Positions 1 to 7,922 of a DNA stretch of 20,661 nt are shown here, piece after piece. The translations under genes and the position numbers were made by a program. Source of the DNA: Candidatus Latescibacterota bacterium (GTDB taxonomy: Bacteria > JAAXHH01 > JACQVL01); assembly GCA_016209865.1 (NCBI GenBank), contig JACQVL010000156.1, positions 1 through 20,661 on the forward strand. Reading direction: 5' to 3'. The notes below the pieces were generated by a model. It did not search any database and was not told the origin of the DNA. It saw only the letters and a list, made by a program, of their open reading frames with translations. Within the stretch, counting starts at the first letter, position 1. Every line of letters starts with the position of its first letter.

Positions 1-1
1 A

Positions 2-616
2 AAAATCCGGGACAGCGGGTGCCGGATGGTCTTCACCGGGGCGGAATCCGGGTCGGACTGGGTGCTCCAGCAGATGTCGAAGCATTTAACGACCGCTCAA
101 ACATTGGAACTGGCCGAGCGGTCGAAGCGGTGGGGCATCATTCCGGAATTCTCCTTCATCTTGGGCAACCCGAATGACCCGGAACGGGACATCCGGGAAA
201 CGATCGCGTTCATCCGTCGTCTCAAGACGATCAACCCTGATTGCGAGATTATCATCTACCATTACACGCCGACACCGCAACGGAACAAATCGTACGGAGG
301 CATCGACGGCAGGTTCGAATTCCCGGAGACACTCGAAGAATGGACGAGCGCGGAGTGGTACCACTTCTCCGTCCGCACCGACCCCAGGACTCCCTGGCTC
401 AAGTCCCGCTGGAAGCGCCAGATCGATGATTTTGAGACGGTGATGAAAGCTCGGTATCCGACGATCCAGGACCGCAAGATTACGCCGAGTCTCCGAAAAG
501 CACTCCAGATGCTCAGTGATTGGCGGTATCGGTTCCGGGTGTACACGCACCCGCTCGAACTAAAACTTGCCCTTCGGCTGATCTCGTACCGCGACCCGAA
601 GATGCAGAGTCTGTAG
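2..616 (+). CDS. B12-binding-type radical SAM protein, C-terminal part (5' truncated by window edge)
   Basis: The reading frame is open from base 2, with no stop before the first internal ATG at 26, so the gene starts outside the window and only about 204 residues are seen. The segment GCRMVFTGAESGSD is the glycine/serine-rich strand typical of the SAM-binding half of radical SAM barrels (E-S-G-S). It is followed by a helix (LELAERSKRWGI), the FILGNP strand with the usual acidic turn (NDPERDIRETI), and the YTPTPQ strand common in B12-dependent radical SAM enzymes. The iron-sulfur Cys motif and any cobalamin domain must lie upstream. The C-terminal 100 residues are basic and helical, as in this family. 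Substrate cannot be told; the methyltransferases and glycosyltransferases downstream suggest lipid or glycan tailoring. The next gene follows after 6 bp. Confidence 0.8.
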   Translation, partial: KIRDSGCRMVFTGAESGSDWVLQQMSKHLTTAQTLELAERSKRWGIIPEFSFILGNPNDPERDIRETIAFIRRLKTINPDCEIIIYHYTPTPQRNKSYGGIDGRFEFPETLEEWTSAEWYHFSVRTDPRTPWLKSRWKRQIDDFETVMKARYPTIQDRKITPSLRKALQMLSDWRYRFRVYTHPLELKLALRLISYRDPKMQSL

Positions 617-622
617 GTCTTT

Positions 623-1366
623 ATGCCTGCCTGGCTCCGTCGACTCTTCACACATTCTCACGTCCATCATCTGTCCGTCCAGGATGGGTACGCCCGCTGG
701 GCGAAGCAGTACGACGACGACGCCCACAACCCGGCTGTCAACCTGGAGGAACAGGCGATCGTCCGGTGCCTGCCGGCGCTCGACGGCAGGCGCGTGCTGG
801 ATGCGGGGTGCGGAACTGGCCGGCAGAGCATCTATGCGCTCAATCAGGGAGCAAGGCTTGTCGTCGGGATCGATCTCTCCGAACCGATGCTGAATCAGGC
901 ACGGCGCAAAGGGAGGATGAAGCTCCTCCGTGCCGACCTTTGCGTCCTTCCCTTCTCGGATGCCTCGTTCGACGTGGTTATCTGTTCGTTCACTCTCGAT
1001 TACGTGCGGGACTTCTCTCTTGCCATCGCGGAACTGAGCCGGGTGACCGTGCCGGGCGGGACGGTGGTGGTGTCCGACCTGCATCCGTTCGGGAGCTTCG
1101 TCGGCTGGAATCGGGCATTCCGCCATCACGACGGCACACGGATGCAGGTCTATCTGATCGATCATACCCCGCACCTGTACGCAGAGTACACGCGGGCCTG
1201 CCGTCAGTCCGGCCTGGTGATCGAGGAGGTCGTTGAACCTCGTGTGGATGAGGCGGCCCGGCCTGATTATGAGGCGCAGGGCAGCCTGCGCGCCTATGAG
1301 CAGCACCAGGGATTGCCAATCGTGTTGATTATGCGATTAAGGAAAATTAGAACGAATGCCTCTTAA
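623..1366 (+). CDS. class I SAM-dependent methyltransferase
   Basis: This 247-residue protein has the Rossmann-fold methyltransferase signature. Motif I is VLDAGCGTG (about residues 58-66), followed by the acidic end of strand 2 (VVGIDLSEPM). Motif II/III is LRADLCVLPFSDASFDVVICSF, and the post-motif GGTVVVSDLHPFG follows. The layout is that of the UbiE/Methyltransf_11 group, which methylates small molecules, lipids or quinones. The N-terminal GYARWAKQYDDDAHNP resembles the opening helix of methyltransferases in sugar and natural-product clusters. The ATG at 623 lies 6 bp after the radical SAM stop, so the two are probably cotranscribed. No strong ribosome site is visible, consistent with coupling. 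The substrate is unknown. Confidence 0.88.
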   Translation: MPAWLRRLFTHSHVHHLSVQDGYARWAKQYDDDAHNPAVNLEEQAIVRCLPALDGRRVLDAGCGTGRQSIYALNQGARLVVGIDLSEPMLNQARRKGRMKLLRADLCVLPFSDASFDVVICSFTLDYVRDFSLAIAELSRVTVPGGTVVVSDLHPFGSFVGWNRAFRHHDGTRMQVYLIDHTPHLYAEYTRACRQSGLVIEEVVEPRVDEAARPDYEAQGSLRAYEQHQGLPIVLIMRLRKIRTNAS

Positions 1367-1370
1367 AGCG

Positions 1371-1399
1371 GTGACGAGTGACCAGTGACGAGTGACGAG
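1371..1399 (+). repeat. heptamer repeat element, copy 1
   Basis: This 29-bp element is made of four 7-bp units (GTGACGA, with the second unit GTGACCA) plus a final G. An exact 29/29 copy lies inverted at 12973-13001, and copies with one or two mismatches lie at 2394-2422 and 3847-3875. Copy 1 sits directly after the first methyltransferase gene and contains the GTG (1385) that opens the longest frame of the second. Confidence 0.9.
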
Positions 1400-2347
1400 C
1401 AGAAAAAAAATCCCTGTCATACCGTGCTCTCGCGGTGGGTCGAAGTCCTGCGCTGCCCACAGTGTCGTGGACGCATCGAGATGGACGGTCCGGCGTCCAT
1501 TCTGCGCTGCGCTGACTGTGCGGGTCAGTACCGGATCACCGACGGGATTCCCCGGCTCGTCATGCCTCAGAACGAAGAGCCATTCGCGCGGTCCTGTGCC
1601 CGGTACGACGCGCTCCGGCTGAACGAGGGGTGGGCAAGCGAGATGCCGGGGTTTTATCAGCACCTCCCGTTCCGCGACCTCTCTGGCCGTCATCCGAGAG
1701 AATGGCGACTGCGGGCGCAGTCGTTCCGGGTTGTGCAGTGCTGGCTGGAACGAACGTTCGGCCAGCGGCGGGTTCGGGTCCTGGATGCGGGGGCCGGAAG
1801 CAGCTGGATGAGCCGGTGTCTGGCCGAGCGATATGAGGTGTTAGGGGTGGATGTGAACGCCGGGCCGCATGGCCTTGCCGCCTTGCCGCCGGAGGAGCGA
1901 CGGTTTCTGGCCATGCAAGGCACCCTGGAGCGTCTCCCGCTGGCCGACGGCTGTCTCGACGTGGTCATCGCCAATGCCAGTTTCCACTATACCAGAGAGC
2001 CCCAACGGCGGTTTGCAGAGGCACATCGTGTGCTCAAGCCCGGTAGCTGGCTGATCGTGATGGACTCCCCCACCTATCCCACGCAAGCGGCGGTCGACCG
2101 TGCCCACGAGCGCACACGGGTGTATTATGCGAACATGGGCATGTCTGAACTTGCAGAATACTATACGGGGTTCACAGCTTCACTGTTTTCTGACATGCCA
2201 TCTTTCCGTTTCCAGCGTCTACGACGCGACCTCTCGTGGGGTGAGTTGATGAAGAAATGGATCAGGGAGACGCTGGGACGCTCCGTAGGGGCGCGGTTTC
2301 CGATCTGGATCGGGATCACGGATGGCACAGAGGGGAAAAACGGATGA
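1385..2347 (+). CDS. SAM-dependent methyltransferase with N-terminal Trm112-like zinc ribbon
   Basis: The protein is 320 residues from the GTG at 1385. The head carries a four-Cys zinc ribbon (C24-x2-C27 ... C42-x2-C45) followed by YRITDGIPRLV, the typical Trm112p/YbaR-like module fused to many lipid or sugar methyltransferases. The Rossmann domain follows with motif I VLDAGAGSSWMS, the acidic strand VLGVDVN and the later strand LDVVIANASFHYT. The GTG lies inside a heptamer repeat (1371-1399) with no good ribosome site. A GTG at 1424 (just before LSRWVEVLRCPQC) is an equally plausible start, so the first 13 residues may not be translated. The last residues (DGTEGKNG) come from another dispersed repeat (2321-2360). 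The stop overlaps the next start as ATGA. Confidence 0.82.
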   Translation: MTSDEQKKNPCHTVLSRWVEVLRCPQCRGRIEMDGPASILRCADCAGQYRITDGIPRLVMPQNEEPFARSCARYDALRLNEGWASEMPGFYQHLPFRDLSGRHPREWRLRAQSFRVVQCWLERTFGQRRVRVLDAGAGSSWMSRCLAERYEVLGVDVNAGPHGLAALPPEERRFLAMQGTLERLPLADGCLDVVIANASFHYTREPQRRFAEAHRVLKPGSWLIVMDSPTYPTQAAVDRAHERTRVYYANMGMSELAEYYTGFTASLFSDMPSFRFQRLRRDLSWGELMKKWIRETLGRSVGARFPIWIGITDGTEGKNG

Positions 2348-2382
2348 CACGGATGAACAGCGTGGATTCGCGCGGGAATGAC
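2321..2382 (+). repeat. degenerate repeat debris (CACGGATG iterations and a collapsed inverted repeat)
   Basis: This stretch has three imperfect CACGGATG-like iterations with a CACAGAGGGG segment between them. At 2364-2382 it runs into GGATTCGCGCGGGAATGAC. That looks like a shortened copy of the inverted-repeat element at 9034-9060, with about 6 bases of the left arm and loop missing. It spans the end of the methyltransferase and the start of the GT39-like gene, so it encodes terminal residues of both. The kinship of the two copies is inferred from this window alone. Confidence 0.6.
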
Positions 2383-3864
2383 ACTGGAGTGTTCTCGTCA
2401 CTCGTCACTCGTCACTCGTCACTGCTGTTAGTATTCATTGCCCTGGGGATACGGGTCGGGGTCGCCTGGGGCTTCCGGTTTGACGGACTGTACGGACAGG
2501 ATGCGTACGTGTATTTTGAGGAAGGCCGCCAGTTAGCCCTGACCCATCGGTATACCGGACTGGACAGCGTGGGGTATCCCGCCCTGATCGGGCTGGGCAC
2601 CTCCGTCTTCGGGACGGCCCCGCGCGTGGCGCAAGGGATCGGACTCCTGCTCGGCTCCCTCACGCCGGTTATGGTCTTCACGCTGGGGTGGCATCTCACC
2701 GGCCGCCGCGTCCTCGCGTGGATCGCCGGTCTGATCGTCTGCGTCCTTCCAGCGCACGTTCAGAGCAGTGTCGTCGTCATGAGCGATGCTCCCGCGATGT
2801 TCTGGCTGACCGCCGGGGTCGTCTGCGGCGTCCGGTATCTCCGAAATCCGTCGTGGGGATGGGGAGCCACGACGGCGGTCTTCCTGGCGCTCGCGACCGT
2901 GACACGGTACGTCAGCGCGCTGGTGGTCGTCCCGCTGGTCGTGTACGCCATCGTCGCCGGACGGCGGCCACCGTGGACACATCTCGTAGGTGGAGGGTTG
3001 ATTGGTCTTGTCCTGTTCATTCCCGAGTTCGTTCATATGCGCGTGAATATCCCGTCCCTGTTCCTGCTGCAAGGGTGGAGTCCGTTGAATGCCGTCCGGC
3101 GGGAGTTCCAGACCCTCGACGGGGCCCTGCGCTACGACTGGCCGGTGGTGGTCGCGGACGCGAAAGCCCTGGCGGGATGGGGGTTCTTCAACCCGGTGCT
3201 GGCCGGACTGGCGGTCGTTGGCGGGTATGTCCTCCGCGCTGAGCGAGCCACGATGGCTTTTATCCTGACCTGGATCTTGGGCCTGTACGGGTTCCTGATC
3301 GGCTTGCCGCTGGTCAATCCCCGATATCTTCTGCCCCTCATCGTCCCGATCAGCCTGCTCAGCGCGGCCGGTCTCGTCGGCCTGTGGGGACGCACGAGTC
3401 ACCACACGTCCGGCGCCCGTCTCGCGTTCTCTGCCGTCATCGTCTTCGGTCTGATCGGGCTTGGGGTTGGCAATGTCCAGAAGATGAGGGACATCCTCAT
3501 CAGAAAACGGTGTGAACTCCAGGCCGTCGAGTGGCTGGATCGCCATCTTCCGGCCGGCAGCCCGGTCATCGCGTTCGACGTGGCCCATGCCGTCCGGCAG
3601 TACGGGCGCCATCCGATGATCCATCTCCACGAGATCGATCCCTCTCGCCTGCATGTGCCGGCCGGGTCGGCGCCCGGCCTGTATCTCATCTGGGATGAGG
3701 CGTTAGCGGCGCGGGTCGCCCGACACCGGCCCGGCCCGGACGACCTGATCCCCCGCTTCGCGGCCAATGATGCATGGCTGCGGGATGGGGTTCAGCGTAC
3801 TCGGCTGGCGCGAATCTGTCAGTGGGATGTGGTGCGATTAAATGGAGTGACGAGTGACAGGTGA
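2344..3864 (+). CDS. GT39/ArnT-like membrane glycosyltransferase (GT-C fold)
   Basis: From the ATG at 2344 this is a 506-residue polytopic membrane protein. GT-C enzymes move sugars from polyprenyl-phosphate donors on the outer face of the membrane. The first extracytoplasmic loop has the expected acidic signature, FDGLYGQDAYVYF (Asp47, Asp53). The SDAPAMFWLTA helix and roughly ten hydrophobic segments follow, then a soluble C-terminal tail (LDRHLPAGSPVIAFDV). The start at 2344 overlaps the upstream stop (ATGA); the frame stays open to an ATG at 2257, but that part overlaps the methyltransferase. Residues about 7-28 (VDSRGND, SSLVTRHSS) are encoded by dispersed repeats, so the true conserved start may be near residue 27. 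The stop codon lies inside repeat copy 3. Confidence 0.85.
   Translation: MTRMNSVDSRGNDTGVFSSLVTRHSSLLLVFIALGIRVGVAWGFRFDGLYGQDAYVYFEEGRQLALTHRYTGLDSVGYPALIGLGTSVFGTAPRVAQGIGLLLGSLTPVMVFTLGWHLTGRRVLAWIAGLIVCVLPAHVQSSVVVMSDAPAMFWLTAGVVCGVRYLRNPSWGWGATTAVFLALATVTRYVSALVVVPLVVYAIVAGRRPPWTHLVGGGLIGLVLFIPEFVHMRVNIPSLFLLQGWSPLNAVRREFQTLDGALRYDWPVVVADAKALAGWGFFNPVLAGLAVVGGYVLRAERATMAFILTWILGLYGFLIGLPLVNPRYLLPLIVPISLLSAAGLVGLWGRTSHHTSGARLAFSAVIVFGLIGLGVGNVQKMRDILIRKRCELQAVEWLDRHLPAGSPVIAFDVAHAVRQYGRHPMIHLHEIDPSRLHVPAGSAPGLYLIWDEALAARVARHRPGPDDLIPRFAANDAWLRDGVQRTRLARICQWDVVRLNGVTSDR
2394..2422 (-). repeat. heptamer repeat element, copy 2 (inverted, inside coding sequence)
   Basis: Read on the minus strand this matches copy 1 at 28 of 29 bases; all four heptamers are present. 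It lies in frame within the 5' end of the GT39-like gene and is translated as SSLVTRHSS just before the first membrane helix. Because 29 is not a multiple of 3, its arrival would have shifted the frame unless compensated, which suggests the present N-terminus was rebuilt around it. Confidence 0.88.
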
Positions 3865-3875
3865 CGAGTGACGAG
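3847..3875 (+). repeat. heptamer repeat element, copy 3
   Basis: This copy matches copy 1 at 27 of 29 bases; the two differences are in the second heptamer. It straddles the end of the GT39-like gene (stop codon at 3862-3864 is inside it) and contains a GTG at 3861 that opens the longest amidohydrolase frame. Its 3' flank continues directly as AAGGA, the ribosome site of the amidohydrolase. The minus-strand copy at 12973-13001 has the same GAGAAGGA continuation. Confidence 0.88.
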
Positions 3876-3890
3876 AAGGAATCCCTTGCT

Positions 3891-5105
3891 ATGCCCTTGT
3901 TGTCGTTACGCCAACCGTCGTTCACGATCATGGGCGGGCTGCTGATTACCCCCGACCGAGTGATCGAAGGATCGCTGCGGGCGACAGGCGGGCGGATCGT
4001 CGCCCTGGGGGAACGGCTGACACCGGCGGCGCGGGACATCCTGGTCGAGCTTGACGACGACTGCGTGTACCCCGGTCTGATCAACGCCCATGACCATCTG
4101 GAACTGAACCTGTTCCCCAACATCGGCCAGGGGCCGTATCCGAACAGCTACGCCTGGTTCGACGACGTCAATCGCAGACGGGATGACCCTGCGATCGCCC
4201 GCGTGCTCGATGTCTCGATCAACGACCGGCTTCGCTGGGGAGGATACCGGTGCCTGTTCTCCGGGGTGACGACGGTCGCGCATCATAACCCCTATCATGC
4301 GCGTCTTTTCGGGAACGGGTTCCCGACCCGGGTGCTGCGCCGGTACCGGTGGAGCCATACGCTCCGTCTGGCGGGGAGCTACGGAGGCCGGGCTGAGGAA
4401 GAGTTCAGGAAGACGCGCGGCGTCGAGCCGTTCATCATCCATCTGGCGGAAGGGGTGGATGAGGTGGCCGCGGGGGAGCTGGCGGAACTCGACCGCCTGG
4501 GAGCGCTTCAGGCGAACACTATACTGGTACATGGCGTCGGGCTGACTCCGGGCGACCGGGCGCTCCTCCGGGCACGGGGGGCGAGCCTCGTCTGGTGCCC
4601 GTCGTCCAACCTGTTCTTGTTCCGCCGGACGGCGGACATCCCGTCCCTCGCCGGGAAAGTGCGGATGGCTGTCGGGACTGACTCCACCCTGTCCGGCCGG
4701 CCGACCCTGTTCGACGAGCTGCGGGTCGCGGACGGGCTGGGGTATGTCGATCCGACCACGCTGACCGGGATGGTGACGACGGTTCCTGCGGCGATGTTTG
4801 GACTGGCTGACCGGGCCGGTCGTCTGGCTGAAGGGTATCCGGCGGACATTCTGATCCTTGCCAGGACGGAGGCAGACCCCTACCGCAACTTGATCGCGGC
4901 CACGCCAGCGTCCGTCCGTCTCGTCTTCTTGGACGGACTGCCCCGGTTCGGGGATGAGAAGTTCGCGGCGTGCTTCCGCCGGTGCGGAATCTCGTTCGAG
5001 CGAGTCCGGGTGGATGGCGTCATAAAACTCGTCGCCGGACGGTTCCACGCGCTGCTCGACCGGGTGCGCCGATCGGTGGATGCGCTGCCGATTCGGATCG
5101 GATGA
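3891..5105 (+). CDS. amidohydrolase-family protein (imidazolonepropionase/chlorohydrolase-like)
   Basis: The protein is 404 residues from the ATG at 3891. A small beta domain (MGGLLITPDRVIEGSLRATGGRIVALG) leads into the metal site VYPGLINAHDHLEL (His67, His69). Further candidate ligands follow in order: HHNPYH, HLAEGVDE, VHGVGLT and GTDSTLSG, the usual H-H-H-D spacing of the mononuclear deaminase/chlorohydrolase subgroup. The C-terminal beta strand (GYPADILILA) completes the family pattern. A GTG at 3861 inside a repeat would add ten residues, but AGAAGGA ten bases before 3891 favours the later start. It may act on a cyclic amide, guanidine or halo substrate; the true substrate is unknown. 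It lies in the same run of + strand genes as the glycosyltransferases. Confidence 0.85.
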   Translation: MPLLSLRQPSFTIMGGLLITPDRVIEGSLRATGGRIVALGERLTPAARDILVELDDDCVYPGLINAHDHLELNLFPNIGQGPYPNSYAWFDDVNRRRDDPAIARVLDVSINDRLRWGGYRCLFSGVTTVAHHNPYHARLFGNGFPTRVLRRYRWSHTLRLAGSYGGRAEEEFRKTRGVEPFIIHLAEGVDEVAAGELAELDRLGALQANTILVHGVGLTPGDRALLRARGASLVWCPSSNLFLFRRTADIPSLAGKVRMAVGTDSTLSGRPTLFDELRVADGLGYVDPTTLTGMVTTVPAAMFGLADRAGRLAEGYPADILILARTEADPYRNLIAATPASVRLVFLDGLPRFGDEKFAACFRRCGISFERVRVDGVIKLVAGRFHALLDRVRRSVDALPIRIG

Positions 5106-5132
5106 AGGGGCAAGGGAGCAGAGGAGAGAACG

Positions 5133-6020
5133 TTGCACGGAGAAACGTCGTTCTCCATCGTCATCCCGGCGTTCAACGAGGCGGACGGGCTTGTCCAGGT
5201 GCTCGGCGAATTAGCCCACGCGGTAGACGATCGGTGTCTGGAGGTGCTCGTCGTGGACGACGGATCGACGGACGGGACGGGAACAACAGCCGAAGGGTTC
5301 ACTGGTTCGCTGCCGGTCCGGGTGATCCACCATCCGGTGAATCGAGGGTACGGGGCAGCGCTCAAGACCGGTATCCGGGCGGCGCTCGGGGAAATCGTTG
5401 TCACGATGGACGCGGACGGGCAGCATGACCCGCGCGACCTGGCCGCGTTGATCGAGCGGACGGTGGATCACGACATGGTCGTCGGGGTACGGACGCGGGA
5501 CTCCCATCGGGAATCGTCCCGGCGGGCCGGGAAGTGGTTCATCAACCGGCTGGCCGACTTTCTGACGCGCACCCGCATCCCGGACGTCAACTCCGGCCTG
5601 CGCGCCTTCCGGCGGGAAACGATCCTCAAATACCTCCATCTCCTCCCGGACGGCTTCTCAGCGTCGACGACGAGCACGATCGCCCTGACCAAGCGTGGGT
5701 GCGCGGTGGCCTGGGTTCCGATCACGACGCGCCGCCGGACGGGTACGAGTCGCGTGCGACAGGTTCGGGACGGGTTCGGGGCGATCCTGCTCATGACCCG
5801 ACTGATCACTCTGTTCGACCCGCTCCGGGTGTTCTTTCCGGCCGGGGCGGGAATGTTTGTGGCCGGATTGCTCTCCGGTGTGTATTATTTTTTCTACGGA
5901 AGCTATGGGGGCGGGGTCTCGACCGGCTCATTATTGCTGCTGCTGACCGGCCTCTTACTGTTCTTTTTCGGCCTTCTGGCGGATCAGATCGCGGCGTTGC
6001 GACTGGAACGGTATGAATGA
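5133..6020 (+). CDS. GT2 family glycosyltransferase (dolichyl/polyprenyl-phosphate sugar synthase-like)
   Basis: The protein is 295 residues from a TTG at 5133, preceded by GAGGAGAGAA with good spacing. The GT-A domain is clear: FSIVIPAFNEADGL, then VLVVDDGSTDGT, the NRGYGAALKTGI nucleotide-binding helix, and the metal-binding MDADGQHDP. The acceptor-side segment includes RRAGKWFINRLADFLTRTRIPDVNSGLRAF. Two C-terminal hydrophobic segments (GAGMFVAGLLSGVYYFF and a leucine/phenylalanine-rich second one) anchor it in the membrane. Enzymes of this type charge polyprenyl phosphate with a sugar in the cytoplasm, supplying GT-C transferases, so it may feed the GT39-like protein encoded at 2344. The gene ends 9 bp from the stop of the convergent minus-strand gene. 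Confidence 0.88.
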   Translation: MHGETSFSIVIPAFNEADGLVQVLGELAHAVDDRCLEVLVVDDGSTDGTGTTAEGFTGSLPVRVIHHPVNRGYGAALKTGIRAALGEIVVTMDADGQHDPRDLAALIERTVDHDMVVGVRTRDSHRESSRRAGKWFINRLADFLTRTRIPDVNSGLRAFRRETILKYLHLLPDGFSASTTSTIALTKRGCAVAWVPITTRRRTGTSRVRQVRDGFGAILLMTRLITLFDPLRVFFPAGAGMFVAGLLSGVYYFFYGSYGGGVSTGSLLLLLTGLLLFFFGLLADQIAALRLERYE

Positions 6021-6029
6021 GGGATGCGT

Positions 6030-7922
6030 TTACCGAAGGGAGGGAATCTCGGCCACGAGACGGAATCCTAAGAACTCCATCTTCGTTTCCGGCTTGACGG
6101 GCAGACGGAACGCGCAGCGCAGGACTTTGGGCAGCTCGTCGGCCCAGCTACTCCCCCGGATGACGCGCATCTGCCTGCCGTAGGGGACTTCCCCGGCCGG
6201 AGCGTTCGGGTATCGCTCGTAGAAACTGCTCGTCCATTCATAGGCGTTGCCTGTCATGTCATAGAGGAAATAGGAATTGGGGAAGAATGTGCCGACCGGA
6301 GACGTGCCGGCGTACCCGTCCCGGTAGCCGTGCAGGAACTCCCAGTTCTTCGTGAAGACCGCGGCCGTCGTCTCATCGCTGAAATTTCCGGAGCCGTCGG
6401 GCGGCGGCCACTGGTCTCCCCACGGAAACCGGCGGTCGTCCCCGCCCTTAGCGGCGTACTCCCATTCCTCCTCCGTCGGCAGGCGGTACGTCCGTCCGGC
6501 GGCGCGTTCGGCCGGGAGCGCGTTGAGCCACCGGATGAACGCCTGGACGTCCGCGTAGCCGACGTTGACGACGGGACGGCCGTTCCCGTCGAGGTCGATG
6601 CCCCGGTACTTCGGACTGTGGTACCGCGGGTTGAATCGCCGGAACTGGGCATTGGTGATTTTATACATTCCCATGAAGAAGGGACGCCGGATCGTTGCCG
6701 GATGCCGGTATTCGTCCGGCCGGTGTTCCGGGTCGATGGCGCGTGAGCCGAGGAGGTCGCCGGGTTTGGACAGGGGAATGCGAACGAGTTTCATCCCGAT
6801 GGAATTGACGACCGAATCGATCCGTTCCAGCGGGGTGAGCAGCTCCGGGTAGTGCGGCCGGAGCCGGCGGTACCGGACCCGGTCGTTGAGGGTGAGCGTC
6901 CCCAGGCGCTTCCGGCCGACCAGTTCCGACAGGAGCAGGCTGCCGTACACGCCGAACACCCCGTCTTTGAGCTTCGCGCTGGTCTCGGTCAGCTCGGTAA
7001 AGGCCATGTGATCGTAGTATTCGGGCCCCAGGTGGATCTGGGGCACGCGGCCGGGGAGCCGGTGAAAGAACCCGCGCACCGGGGAACGGACGGGTGACTC
7101 CGGATCGCCCGAAAAATCGAGCCGATCGATTCGGTGGCACACCGCACAGTTGTCCGGCACGATAAAACCGTCGGATTCAGAGCCGGGATTCCCGTTCTCG
7201 TCGAAGGCGATCGTCTTCCGGATCAGCCGTCCCTGGCTGTCGTAGACGGCGAAATTCCAGAAGGTGTCCCCACGTTTTCGCAGCACCTCGGCCTCGACAA
7301 ACCGGCCTTGTTTGTCCAGCGATTCGGCGACGATAACCGTCCCCTCAGGGTAGATCAGCCGGTCGTGATTGTCGAAGTAGGCGATGAGGGCATCGACGAC
7401 GCGGTCTTTGTTGATCCGCAGCACCCGCCGGCGGAAGAACGTCTCGCTGTCCACCGGAACGGTCAGCCAGTCGGAGTTGTTCCGGTAGGGATGGTCACGG
7501 AGCAGGGCCTGGAGGGTCGGGTAGGGCCGTGTCAGCTCATAATACCGTGTCTTCAGATAGGCCTGGATTTCATCCAGGCTCATCTCATCGTCAGGACGAT
7601 GCTGCGTGGCGATCTGGCGGAAGACGGAGGTCTTGTCACGGGGCGCTCGCGTCAGGTCGAGATAGAGGTCTGTGCCTTTGCGGAGGATGATCGGGTCTTT
7701 CATCACGTTGGGGGAAGTCGCCGTGCCGCCCAAGAGGGTTTGCAGGTGATACAGGAACGCGGCGGCTAAGTACGTGCTGTTATGCACCGTTCGTCCGGGC
7801 AGCGTCAAATGAATCAACGCCGGGGCGCTCGATCCGACGGCGGTCGGCTTCACGACCCAGAGAACGCTCGAGAGAATGAGAAGGACGATGATGAAACGGA
7901 CTGGGGTGTTCATGCTGCTCAT
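6030..7922 (-). CDS. exported protein with one c-type heme motif and a C-terminal FGE-sulfatase-like domain
   Basis: From the ATG at 7922 the product is 630 residues; an ATG at 7913 is equally possible. The N-terminus MSSMNTPVRF plus a long hydrophobic run is a signal peptide or anchor. A single CxxCH heme c motif (CAVCH, residues 259-263) lies in the middle. From about residue 368 a full-length FGE-sulfatase/SUMF1-type domain follows, with FFMGMYKITNAQFRRF, YRLPTEEEWEYAAKGG, FPWGDQW, LYDMTGNAYEWTSSFY and a final RVIRGSSW...FLGFRLV. The two catalytic cysteines of true formylglycine-generating enzyme, expected just after RGGS(W/Y), are not where they should be (RGSSWADELPKVLRCAF), so sulfatase activation is unlikely. 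A binding or periplasmic redox-linked role is more likely. The N-terminal 250 residues are not recognised. Confidence 0.85.
   Translation of the reverse strand: MSSMNTPVRFIIVLLILSSVLWVVKPTAVGSSAPALIHLTLPGRTVHNSTYLAAAFLYHLQTLLGGTATSPNVMKDPIILRKGTDLYLDLTRAPRDKTSVFRQIATQHRPDDEMSLDEIQAYLKTRYYELTRPYPTLQALLRDHPYRNNSDWLTVPVDSETFFRRRVLRINKDRVVDALIAYFDNHDRLIYPEGTVIVAESLDKQGRFVEAEVLRKRGDTFWNFAVYDSQGRLIRKTIAFDENGNPGSESDGFIVPDNCAVCHRIDRLDFSGDPESPVRSPVRGFFHRLPGRVPQIHLGPEYYDHMAFTELTETSAKLKDGVFGVYGSLLLSELVGRKRLGTLTLNDRVRYRRLRPHYPELLTPLERIDSVVNSIGMKLVRIPLSKPGDLLGSRAIDPEHRPDEYRHPATIRRPFFMGMYKITNAQFRRFNPRYHSPKYRGIDLDGNGRPVVNVGYADVQAFIRWLNALPAERAAGRTYRLPTEEEWEYAAKGGDDRRFPWGDQWPPPDGSGNFSDETTAAVFTKNWEFLHGYRDGYAGTSPVGTFFPNSYFLYDMTGNAYEWTSSFYERYPNAPAGEVPYGRQMRVIRGSSWADELPKVLRCAFRLPVKPETKMEFLGFRLVAEIPSLR

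Noticed and set aside
2533-3654. 373-codon minus-strand open frame
   Set aside because: It is antisense to the GT39-like gene and highly charged, without family features.
1371-3875. heptamer repeats as a CRISPR array
   Set aside because: Copies are far apart, in both orientations, built of 7-bp units, with genes rather than spacers between them and no cas gene.
3906-5138. 410-codon minus-strand open frame
   Set aside because: It is antisense to the well-supported amidohydrolase gene; its Arg/Pro/Gln-rich translation has no domain and is a GC-bias shadow.
7876-7890. earlier starts for the SGNH hydrolase (7876, 7888)
   Set aside because: AAGGA at 7881-7885 is optimally placed only for the ATG at 7891.
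6030-7922. active formylglycine-generating enzyme partnered with the sulfatase-like protein
   Set aside because: The FGE-like domain lacks the cysteines at the expected site and the sulfatase-like protein has no Cys or Ser to modify.
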